DNA of 6,688 bases from CAXGUU01 sp964012875 (GTDB lineage: Bacteria > Pseudomonadota > Gammaproteobacteria > Ga0077536), in assembly GCA_964012875.1 (NCBI GenBank), contig CAXGUU010000184.1:1-6688 (forward strand). Direction: 5' to 3'. This document shows positions 1 to 5,658 of the stretch, piece by piece. The notes beneath the pieces are model-generated. The model saw nothing but the letters and a program-made list of their open reading frames with translations. It did no database searches and was not told where the DNA came from. Every line of letters starts with the position of its first letter. The first letter of the stretch is position 1. The position numbers were made by a program, and so were the translations under genes.

Positions 1-285
1 AGCAATGCCAGCTGAATCGCAGAAGATAGCTTTCGTTTGTTAAAGCGCGGGGGCACTTGCGGGGTTCTGACTATGAGTAAAAGACGGGCGGGCAGTCTAG
101 CAATCTCATTGCAAGCAATCACATTTCAAAAAGTCTTTAAGTCATTGAAAATACAGTTTATCGAGGCATGAGTCTTTGGCAAATTGATACGCGGGGAAGA
201 CTACGCGGCACACTTATGACTGCCAGCCCGCTCGCCTCGCTAAGTGAATCGCTGTCGCGTACGCCAGCCGGCGGCCCAAATTTTC
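1..285. other. Non-coding region upstream of gltX
   Basis: No convincing gene is visible on either strand; stop codons are frequent and no family motif appears in short translations. The only local structure I noticed is a cluster of small repeats at 100-119, where GCAAT, ATTGC and GCAAT follow one another with 3-nt and 2-nt spacers, so ATTGC-AA-GCAAT is a perfect small inverted repeat. This could be an operator or chance. The region ends in the gltX promoter. Confidence 0.6.
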
Positions 286-291
286 TATAAT
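286..291 (+). promoter_or_regulatory. Probable gltX promoter -10 box (TATAAT)
   Basis: A perfect sigma-70 type TATAAT lies 29 bp before the gltX start codon. It is followed by a GC-rich stretch (GCTCCGCCC), which would place the transcript start near 297-300 and leave a short leader of about 20 nt. No good -35 hexamer is seen 16-18 bp upstream (about 262-269, GC-rich). A GC-rich discriminator is typical of promoters under stringent (ppGpp) control of translation genes, so such control is plausible but inferred. Confidence 0.6.
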
Positions 292-310
292 GCTCCGCCC
301 TTTGTTAGAC

Positions 311-315
311 GGAAG
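311..315 (+). promoter_or_regulatory. Ribosome binding site of gltX (GGAAG)
   Basis: GGAAG sits 5 nt before the TTG start at 321. An in-frame TAG at 306-308 lies just upstream, so no longer start is possible. The nucleotide-binding motif begins only about 5 residues into the protein, so no downstream start would work. Together these fix TTG as the start. Confidence 0.6.
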
Positions 316-320
316 CTAGA

Positions 321-1733
321 TTGAGCGTCGTTACGCGTTTTCCACCGAGTCCGACCGGTGATCTTCATATTGGCAGCGCAAGGACCGCGCTATACAACTG
401 GCTTTACGCACGAGGACAGGGAGGTCGGTTAGTGATGCGTCTTGAAGATACTGACCGCGAGCGCTCGACCGACGCCGCCGTGAAGGTAATTCTGGACGGC
501 ATGGCCTGGCTTGGCCTTGATTGCGATGACGGTCCGTACTACCAAACGGAACGTTTCGATCGTTACAACGAAGTGACGGCTAAGCTTGTGGACGAAGCCA
601 AGGCGTACCATTGCTACTGTAGCCGAGAACGTCTTGACTCATTACGGGCCGAGCAGATGGCAGCGAAAAAAAAACCTCGTTACGACGGTCATTGCCGTGA
701 CAATCCCGATGCGGATAATGGCAATGCCCCAGTCACGCGCTTGCGGACGCCGCAATCGGGGGTGGTGACGATTGACGACGTCGTGCGCGGTACGGTTACT
801 ATCGAGAATCGTGAACTCGATGATCTAATTATCGCCCGTTCAGACGGCACGCCCACCTATCATCTGACTGTTGTGGTGGACGATATTGACATGGGTGTGA
901 CCCACGTGGTCCGTGGTGACGATCACTTAAACAATACACCGCGCCAGATACACATACTTGAAGCGTTGGGCGCGCCACGACCGGTGTATGCCCATATGCC
1001 TATGATTAACGGCCAGGATGGGAAAAAACTGTCCAAGCGACACGGTGCGGTGAGCGTATTGCACTACCGCGACCAGGGTATTCTCCCACAGGCCTTACTG
1101 AACTACCTGGCTCGACTAGGGTGGTCTCATGGAGACCAGGAACTGTTTTCAGTCGAAGAATTGATCGAGAAGTTTGATATCGCGGATATCAACAAGTCAG
1201 CCGCGGCGTTCGACCTCGACAAGTTACTGTGGGTCAACCAGCACTATATTCAGACGCTCGAAATGGACACGTTGGTTGAGCATGCTGAACCGCACTTCGA
1301 TGCCGTTGGTATCGAGACCGGCGACCGCGCTCAATTGCTCGCGGTCATCGATGCGCAACGCAGCCGGGCTAAAACACTGGTGGAAATGGCCGAGAAGAGC
1401 AGGCCGTTTTTTGGTGAATTCGCAGGTTTTGACGAGAGCGCGGCAAAGAAGCACCTGCGTAAAGTAGTCGCGGAACCGCTGAAAATGCTGCGCGATCGGT
1501 TTGCAGTTCACGAGTCCTGGCGTGGTGCTGAGCTTCAAAGCATCGTGGAGGAGGTCGCGGCGTTGTTCGAGCTTAAACTGGGAAAAATCGCCCAGCCACT
1601 GCGGGTGGCAGTAACTGGCGTTAGTGCTTCGCCCTCGATTGACATAACCCTTGAGCTTATCGGTCGTGAGCGCTGTCTAGAACGTATCGATTTAGCGCTG
1701 AAATACATTGCAGAACGGGCGCTAGCAGCTTGA
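321..1733 (+). CDS. gltX: Glutamyl-tRNA synthetase
   Basis: Cytoplasmic class I aminoacyl-tRNA synthetase that charges tRNA-Glu with glutamate using ATP. The 470 residues match the usual bacterial length (about 471 in E. coli). The N-terminal Rossmann fold opens with FPPSPTGDLHIGSART, holding the HIGH-type motif H16-I17-G18-S19. The second ATP signature is K235-K236-L237-S238-K239-R240-H241. A zinc-binding insertion is recognisable at C98-x-C100 and Y121-x3-C125, but residue 127, a His ligand in the E. coli enzyme, is Asp here. The C-terminal third is the helical anticodon-binding domain and ends with the family pattern KLGKIAQPLRVAVTG. The start is TTG with GGAAG upstream. The two downstream tRNA genes are on the same strand, 129 bp after the stop, and include tRNA-Glu, the enzyme's own substrate. 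Identity is certain; whether it also charges tRNA-Gln cannot be told by eye. Confidence 0.98.
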   Translation: MSVVTRFPPSPTGDLHIGSARTALYNWLYARGQGGRLVMRLEDTDRERSTDAAVKVILDGMAWLGLDCDDGPYYQTERFDRYNEVTAKLVDEAKAYHCYCSRERLDSLRAEQMAAKKKPRYDGHCRDNPDADNGNAPVTRLRTPQSGVVTIDDVVRGTVTIENRELDDLIIARSDGTPTYHLTVVVDDIDMGVTHVVRGDDHLNNTPRQIHILEALGAPRPVYAHMPMINGQDGKKLSKRHGAVSVLHYRDQGILPQALLNYLARLGWSHGDQELFSVEELIEKFDIADINKSAAAFDLDKLLWVNQHYIQTLEMDTLVEHAEPHFDAVGIETGDRAQLLAVIDAQRSRAKTLVEMAEKSRPFFGEFAGFDESAAKKHLRKVVAEPLKMLRDRFAVHESWRGAELQSIVEEVAALFELKLGKIAQPLRVAVTGVSASPSIDITLELIGRERCLERIDLALKYIAERALAA

Positions 1734-1796
1734 CACCGCGGAGGTCACTGACGTAATCTGCGCGCCCTCAAGCAGGTGGTAACGGACTGAATTTAA

Positions 1797-1824
1797 GGCG
1801 CTTTAGCCGTATGCCGTTAGCGCC
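1797..1824. repeat. Inverted repeat between gltX and the tRNA genes
   Basis: GGCGCT (1797-1802) is mirrored by AGCGCC (1819-1824) around a 16-nt loop. No T-run follows, so it is a poor intrinsic terminator. It lies where a promoter for the tRNA pair would be expected. It might be a regulatory site, a processing hairpin or chance. I see no convincing -35/-10 pair for the tRNAs in 1734-1862, so they may be read through from gltX. Confidence 0.3.
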
Positions 1825-1862
1825 TCCTCGGCGTCGCCGCAATGTGTCGCCGCGGTACACTC

Positions 1863-1938
<76 letters not shown>

Positions 1939-1943
1939 ATCCT

Positions 1944-2019
1944 GTCCCCTTCGTCTAGAGGCCTAGGACACTGCCCTTTCACGGCGGCAACAGGGGTTCG
2001 AATCCCCTAGGGGACGCCA
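1944..2019 (+). tRNA. tRNA-Glu (anticodon TTC)
   Basis: A 76-nt cloverleaf: acceptor arm GTCCCCT/AGGGGAC, D stem GTCT/GGAC, anticodon stem CTGCC/GGCGG with loop CTTTCAC (anticodon TTC at 1978-1980), and T stem AGGGG/CCCCT with loop TTCGAAT. The discriminator is G and CCA is encoded. It reads GAA/GAG and is the substrate of the GltX encoded just upstream. In bacteria tRNA-Glu is also the glutamate donor for tetrapyrrole synthesis through GluTR. Its 3' end faces an integrase remnant, so it probably served as an integration site. Confidence 0.97.
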
Positions 2020-2054
2020 ACTTTTCGTGGGTTTTCAATGGGTTATAGAATCAC

Positions 2055-2089
2055 AAATGTGCATGATTTAGAACATCGTGCACGTTTTT
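2055..2089 (+). terminator. Probable intrinsic terminator of the gltX-tRNA transcript
   Basis: GTGCATGAT (2059-2067) pairs with ATCGTGCAC (2075-2083) around a 7-nt loop, with one T-G wobble. The stem can be extended outward by another T-G pair and three A-T pairs. TTTTT follows at 2085-2089, then more T-rich sequence. It stands 35 bp after the tRNA-Glu 3' end, as expected for the end of the tRNA transcript. It could instead belong to integrated DNA and act on leftward transcripts, since the A-rich left flank is also compatible with that. Confidence 0.65.
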
Positions 2090-2118
2090 GGTTTATTTTG
2101 CTCATAATTGGTTTGAGC

Positions 2119-2140
2119 TGCGCCTAAATTGCGCCTAAAT
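2119..2140. repeat. Exact 11-bp tandem repeat beside the integrase remnant
   Basis: TGCGCCTAAAT occurs twice head to tail (2119-2129 and 2130-2140). The second copy runs into the palindrome CTAAATTTAG (2135-2144), which includes the integrase stop codon. Short direct repeats next to an integrase gene can be arm-type recombinase binding sites. Here that role is inferred from position only. Confidence 0.6.
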
Positions 2141-2272
2141 TTAGCCAAATTTTTTTTCGCCAAAGCTGACGTTTTCACCAAACTTTCCGAGTTCATTCAG
2201 GACGTGACAGTAGCGCTCAGTCACGGCGATTGTGGAATGCCTGGCTGCACTTTTAGAATAGTAGTTGAAGTA
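2141..2272 (-). pseudogene. C-terminal remnant of a tyrosine recombinase (phage/island integrase)
   Basis: Only the last ~43 codons of an integrase survive, ending at a TAA (complement of 2141-2143). They read ARHSTIAVTERYCHVLNELG and on to a lysine-rich tail. This matches the end of the catalytic domain of tyrosine site-specific recombinases, usually seen as LGHSTIAVTERYAHL. The conserved His (codon 2237-2239) and nucleophilic Tyr (codon 2210-2212) are both present. The upstream domain and catalytic arginines are gone. The frame runs open into the end of the cupin gene but loses any integrase likeness, so the break lies around 2263-2275. The fragment points toward tRNA-Glu, a typical integrase target. 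It is a decayed island or prophage end and cannot be functional alone. The exact family is not determined. Confidence 0.8.
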
Positions 2273-2274
2273 GT

Positions 2275-2613
2275 CTAGAACCTCGCCGGCGTGAACACGA
2301 CGACCGCTTCGTTGGGGCCTTCGGTGACCTTCCAACCGTAAGCTTGTCCGCGGGGGATGTATATCGCCTTACCCGGATTGAGAGTGTGAATCTCGCCGTC
2401 GACCGTGATCTCGGCCGTGCCGGAGAGGATATACACGATCTCATCGTTGTCGGGATAGACTACTGCCGGGTCGTCATAGCCCTCGTTCACGGTCGTAATG
2501 TTTAACGACATGCTCTCGGCGCCATGTTCTTTCCGGATCACTCGTCGGCTCACCATCAAGGGATCTTCGGCGACCTCGGCGTCGCTGATATCGATGACTT
2601 TGATTCCACTCAT
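2275..2613 (-). CDS. Small cupin-domain protein with a non-canonical metal site
   Basis: A 112-residue single-domain protein with a cupin beta-barrel pattern: DEIVYILSGTAEITVDG at about 57-73 (motif 1) and GKAIYIPRGQAYGW at 81-94 (motif 2). It resembles Cupin_2/Cupin_3 (EutQ-like) small proteins, which may be enzymes, sensors or binding proteins. E58, G65, G81, P87 and G89 fit the family consensus, but the histidine positions hold V52, P54 and Y92, so the usual His3-Glu metal site is absent. I chose ATG at 2611-2613 because the protein then begins MSGIKVIDISDAEV, typical for the family. The frame extends upstream to a GTG near 2742 but that part shows no domain. No clear Shine-Dalgarno precedes the chosen start. 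The stop lies directly against the integrase scar. It is divergent from the acetyltransferase gene. Substrate unknown. Confidence 0.8.
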   Translation of the reverse strand: MSGIKVIDISDAEVAEDPLMVSRRVIRKEHGAESMSLNITTVNEGYDDPAVVYPDNDEIVYILSGTAEITVDGEIHTLNPGKAIYIPRGQAYGWKVTEGPNEAVVVFTPARF

Positions 2614-2722
2614 AGGCGACAAATCCGCTTGATATACCTGGGTAAGATTCCTTGGCCCGTGTACGTCATCGATGAAAACGCACGCCAGTACCAAATTCAT
2701 TTTACGCCGACTCTGGTCCCAG

Positions 2723-2736
2723 CGGATCCAGATCCG
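2723..2736. repeat. 14-bp palindrome in the cupin/GNAT divergent region
   Basis: CGGATC-CA-GATCCG is a perfect 6+2+6 inverted repeat. It lies in the 198 bp between the two divergent start codons, about 76 bp before the acetyltransferase gene. Its position suits a repressor or activator site, but no regulator gene is nearby to support this. Confidence 0.35.
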
Positions 2737-2811
2737 GCGCACTGACTACTATCGATCCAAAGCCGACGCTAGGATAACGTAGTCCGTCCTCGGTACCTTT
2801 GCGGAGAAAGT

Positions 2812-3447
2812 ATGCAATTAATTCAGGCAACCGAGGCACATATTGCCGGGTATGCGGACGAATATTGCGATCTGATTTACGCTACTGGTGCGCCGTCGTT
2901 TGATTACCAATTCCCAAACCGTGACTTGTTCAATCATGTGGTTAGGGCGTCGTGGCAGACAGCGGGAAGTTTGTTTGCATATGATGCGACGACTCTTGCT
3001 CTGGATGGCGACGAACTACTCGGTATTGCAGTGGGATTTCCGGCGACCGAGTACGAGCCGCGCAAGAAGGCGTTGGCACCGGTGTGGTTGCAACTGGTCG
3101 AAAGCAACGCTGTCTTGAACGAGAAACTCGCCGAGATTGCAGTCCGCGGCTATCAGTGCAGTTATCTAACTGCCGCCATTCCGTCGCGTGTGTATTTTCT
3201 CCACGCGCTAGCCGTCAAAACGTCGCAACGCGGCAAGGGCATTGGCGTCAAACTGGTGCGTCATGCACTAGCTAAAGCTGCGCAAGCAAAACTACGCGCG
3301 CTACATTTAGACGTGTTGTCGGACAATCCGGCAGTCGACTTTTATACCGCGCTTGGCATGCACTGTCTGGTCGAAACGACGGCACCCGTGCCATTGCAAC
3401 ATGGGGTACCGATGCACATGCGCATGGCGGTCGATGTCGCAGGCTAA
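2812..3447 (+). CDS. GNAT-family N-acetyltransferase
   Basis: A 211-residue cytoplasmic protein of the GNAT superfamily, which transfers an acetyl group from acetyl-CoA to an amine. The acetyl-CoA pyrophosphate-binding signature is clear at Q139-R140-G141-K142-G143-I144-G145, preceded by the strand YFLHALAV and followed by a helix. The next conserved block, LHLDVLSDNPAVDFYTALGM at 164-183, is the typical beta5 strand plus the N-P...FY..LGM segment. The N-terminal ~110 residues, where substrate specificity lies, match nothing I recognise. The start is well set: GGAG at 2803-2806 precedes ATG by 5 nt. It is monocistronic, divergent from the cupin gene and convergent with the 119-aa gene, with 67 bp between stops and no obvious terminator. 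Substrate unknown. Confidence 0.92.
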   Translation: MQLIQATEAHIAGYADEYCDLIYATGAPSFDYQFPNRDLFNHVVRASWQTAGSLFAYDATTLALDGDELLGIAVGFPATEYEPRKKALAPVWLQLVESNAVLNEKLAEIAVRGYQCSYLTAAIPSRVYFLHALAVKTSQRGKGIGVKLVRHALAKAAQAKLRALHLDVLSDNPAVDFYTALGMHCLVETTAPVPLQHGVPMHMRMAVDVAG

Positions 3448-3514
3448 GACTTGGCTGTTGCGTCGTGCTGCATCGAAGCGTTATCGAGCAGGTACAACTT
3501 GTCGACATCGCTGC

Positions 3515-3874
3515 TCAGGTCATCTCGCCAGGTTGGGGCGGGAACGGGTGTGCTGACGGGAATCTAGTGGTATCAAAGCCATTGGGAACGCCGACTTGGT
3601 GATAGCGTTCTACCGCAACGTTGATTTCAGCGAGTGCTAAGCTTAAATGCAGCAGCCGCGTTGAATCTTCCGGCATATTGTCTAGCGGAAACTCGTTGAG
3701 ATATTCCAGGATGTCGTCTATTCGCGCCAGCAGAGTGTCGTAGACTTCCTGTAACTCTTCCAAGGTACTCGCATAATGCTTGGTATTGCGCTCACGCTCT
3801 GTGGCCAATGCCCATCCACTGGCGACAAGCGGTTCGAGATCTTTAAACGCTTCGGGTAATGACAAATTGGGCAT
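3515..3874 (-). CDS. Unrecognised 119-aa helical protein, second gene of the Rieske oxygenase operon
   Basis: I cannot assign a family by motif. The protein is acidic, without signal peptide, membrane segment or metal-binding Cys cluster. Residues 6-95 look almost fully helical: a first part around EPLVASGWALATERERN (14-30), then LQEVYDTLLARIDDILEYLNEFPLDNMPED (41-70), then LLHLSLALAEINVAVERYHQ (74-93). A short proline-rich tail (105-117) follows. The pattern suggests a helical bundle, a likely protein-binding module. The start ATG (complement of 3872-3874) has only a weak GAGA upstream. It follows the Rieske oxygenase on the same strand after 68 bp, so co-transcription is likely and a role with that enzyme is inferred. 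I have the impression that similar small proteins sit beside other Rieske oxygenase genes, but cannot confirm this here. Confidence 0.8.
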   Translation of the reverse strand: MPNLSLPEAFKDLEPLVASGWALATERERNTKHYASTLEELQEVYDTLLARIDDILEYLNEFPLDNMPEDSTRLLHLSLALAEINVAVERYHQVGVPNGFDTTRFPSAHPFPPQPGEMT

Positions 3875-3942
3875 AGTGAATTCTCAGACTGACCACGAAT
3901 AAAACAATCCGAAAAAATAACTCGAACTGATAAGCGCCGCGA

Positions 3943-5175
3943 CTAAACTCTTTGCTGAACGTGATCGTCAACGGTTTTCAAGTGGTGGCGTACGCAGACT
4001 TCGCTATCCTGCAGATGTAACTCTTTCCGGACGCCCGAGGCGAGGCCTTCGTGTGATTTTTCAATCACTTCTAAATCTTCTAACAAAATGTCGCGAAACC
4101 AGACACGGCTAAATTCCTGCGCGAATCTTTCCCCCGCGTTCTTCGGCGGTGCATAGTAAGTTCGCATTTCGTAATACGTCTTATCCACCGCTAGCGGCCA
4201 AAAGTTGTAGGTGAAATAGGTGCCGTGGAATGTATCGACAAAATGGTTTGGAAAGATGACGTTGATATCTAGTGCAAAGTCAGGGTGCTGCGAGGGGTTG
4301 CTGCCAGCCATGGAACCAACCGATCCTTGCGACACCGTAGGACCGCTCCGCGCTGCAATCTCCTCCACCGGGGTCATTTTGAAGTTTGTACTTCCACCGA
4401 CTGTCTTCGTCTGATGTCGACTGCCTAGACCGATCCATAACGGGCGGCCGTAGCGGTTTTCTTTCGGGACTAGCGACTGGCCGCCACTTGTCCCATGCAC
4501 AAAAGCTAGATGGTAAACCTCGTTAAAGGCGTACATCGCGCCTTTCCAATTCGCGTTGAGCACACCGCTATAGGAGTAACACGTCGATAGTTCCTCGAAC
4601 GGGTAGCCGCTCAAGCGCTCACCCATTTCACCAAGGTACTCGCGCAGCGTTTCCTTTGGTTTAGGCTCCAGGTGGATGTAGATAAACCCTTCCCAGGTAT
4701 CAACGGTTACGGGTAGCAAATTGTTTTTGTTCTTTTCAAAAGAATCGAAGAACTGGTCTTCATCGGGTATCCCAATAAGACGACCATCCGTGCCATAGGA
4801 CCAACCGTGGAATTTGCAGCGGAATCCACCGCAGGTTCCCTTACTATCCCAGACCAATTTTGTCGCGCGATGCATGCAAACGTTATGAAACCCCCGGATC
4901 TCCCCGTCCTTGCCGCGCACGATAATGACTGAGGTATTGCATACAGCCACATCTTGAACGAAGTAATCGCCGGGGTTGGGAATCTGTCCTTCGCGACCAA
5001 CGTTAAGCCATGAGCGTCGAAACACGCTGTCGCGTTCTCGCTCGAAATAATCCGGCGACACCAGCGGTTCAATTGATACGGGATCGGTGCCGAGCTCGGG
5101 GTGATCGAGTGTCCACAACTTTTCTAAGACTTCGGAGTGCGGCGTATTAATGGCTTCCCGTGTGACGGCATTCAT
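3943..5175 (-). CDS. Rieske non-heme iron oxygenase, alpha (catalytic) subunit
   Basis: A 410-residue aromatic-ring-hydroxylating-type oxygenase that uses O2 and electrons from a partner reductase to hydroxylate or demethylate an organic substrate. The N-terminal Rieske domain has C100-x-H102-x17-C120-x2-H123, the full [2Fe-2S] ligand set, in CMHRA and CKFHGWSYG. The C-terminal SRPBCC catalytic domain begins near NANWKGAMYAFNEVYH. Expected mononuclear iron ligands are H222, H227 and D367 (in LLEDLEVIEKSHEGL). The residue bridging the two centres is E219, where classic dioxygenases have Asp; Glu occurs in the carnitine oxygenase CntA. Length is normal for the family. The start is supported by a strong AAGGAGAAG sequence just upstream. 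No beta subunit, ferredoxin or reductase is in the window. It probably forms an operon with the 119-aa gene downstream. Substrate cannot be told from sequence. Confidence 0.96.
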   Translation of the reverse strand: MNAVTREAINTPHSEVLEKLWTLDHPELGTDPVSIEPLVSPDYFERERDSVFRRSWLNVGREGQIPNPGDYFVQDVAVCNTSVIIVRGKDGEIRGFHNVCMHRATKLVWDSKGTCGGFRCKFHGWSYGTDGRLIGIPDEDQFFDSFEKNKNNLLPVTVDTWEGFIYIHLEPKPKETLREYLGEMGERLSGYPFEELSTCYSYSGVLNANWKGAMYAFNEVYHLAFVHGTSGGQSLVPKENRYGRPLWIGLGSRHQTKTVGGSTNFKMTPVEEIAARSGPTVSQGSVGSMAGSNPSQHPDFALDINVIFPNHFVDTFHGTYFTYNFWPLAVDKTYYEMRTYYAPPKNAGERFAQEFSRVWFRDILLEDLEVIEKSHEGLASGVRKELHLQDSEVCVRHHLKTVDDHVQQRV

Positions 5176-5234
5176 CCGATCTTCTCCTTAGTAATAGTAA
5201 CGGCCGAGTTTCCGGAACTGGCGTGTCTATCTAG

Positions 5235-5264
5235 ATTGCATCAGCTATCGCAACGCAGCATCAA
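5235..5264 (-). promoter_or_regulatory. Candidate promoter of the Rieske oxygenase operon
   Basis: On the minus strand TTGATG (complement of 5259-5264) and TGCAAT (complement of 5235-5240) are separated by 18 bp and resemble -35 and -10 boxes. The transcript would start roughly 50-55 bp before the ATG. The match is partial, so this is only a candidate. Confidence 0.25.
5238..5263. repeat. Direct repeat GCATCA, 20 bp apart, over the candidate oxygenase promoter
   Basis: GCATCA lies at 5238-5243 and again at 5258-5263, exactly 20 bp (about two helical turns) apart. The two copies overlap the candidate -10 and -35 boxes. The spacing would let a dimeric regulator bind on one DNA face. Two 6-bp matches are weak evidence on their own. 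Confidence 0.25.
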
Positions 5265-5367
5265 TCACCTTTTCGGTTTGGGATACCGCCAGCTGGACTT
5301 AGTGAAGATAAGCTGGTTATGAGGATAGTTTTAAGCTTGCGCTTTAGCGACAGAAGAATGAGCGAGG

Positions 5368-5395
5368 ACTCACGAAATTCTTCAATCTAGTGAGT
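5368..5395. repeat. Inverted repeat ACTCAC...GTGAGT
   Basis: ACTCAC (5368-5373) and GTGAGT (5390-5395) form 6-bp arms with a 16-bp spacer in the divergent intergenic region. There is no T-run after it, so it is not a terminator; an operator is possible. Confidence 0.25.
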
Positions 5396-5610
5396 TCACG
5401 TTTCGTTTCGACGGACCCCTTGTAGGACCATGAAACCGGTGTGTCGCGGTGCTCAGCTTCTGGAGACGCTCATCGATATGGGAATTGAGCGGGCGAAACC
5501 CGCAACGGAGGAGAGGTCATTGCTTTGCCCCTTATCCGCTCTATCAATTAATCTGGACGAGCTACCTGAATTATTCGTTTTAGTTCGTGGTCCGGACAGG
5601 TCACGAAATT
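5370..5610. repeat. Direct repeat TCACGAAATT (5370-5379 and 5601-5610)
   Basis: An exact 10-bp sequence occurs twice on the same strand, 231 bp apart, both inside the oxygenase/hydrolase intergenic region. No inverted ends are seen inside the pair, so a small insertion is not shown. Two binding sites for one regulator are another possibility, as is chance. Confidence 0.25.
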
Positions 5611-5658
5611 GCTAATTGAGTAAACTGTCGCCGTTACATCGGGCCCATTCATGCCGCT

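Larger units (their letters stand above)
5176..5658. other. 483-bp divergent intergenic region (oxygenase / serine hydrolase)
   Basis: This stretch must hold the promoters of both flanking genes. No gene is convincing: the longest plus-strand frame with ATG (5430-5615, 61 codons) has no family likeness and only a weak ribosome binding site. It contains a pair of GCATCA direct repeats, a GTGAGT inverted repeat and a repeated TCACGAAATT, each listed separately. No clear plus-strand promoter for the hydrolase was found. Confidence 0.5.

Noticed and set aside
1224..1538. 104-codon minus-strand frame inside gltX
   Set aside because: Shadow of the highly conserved gltX coding sequence.
1797..1824. 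gltX terminator
   Set aside because: The hairpin has a 16-nt loop and no T-run after it; kept only as an inverted repeat.
2614..2742. 43-residue N-terminal extension of the cupin frame
   Set aside because: No domain or signal-peptide character, and the shorter start gives a typical small-cupin N-terminus.
2524..2745. 73-codon plus-strand frame over the cupin start region
   Set aside because: Antisense to the cupin gene, with no family likeness.
5430..5615. 61-codon plus-strand frame in the intergenic region
   Set aside because: No recognisable motif, weak ribosome binding site, and length within what chance allows.
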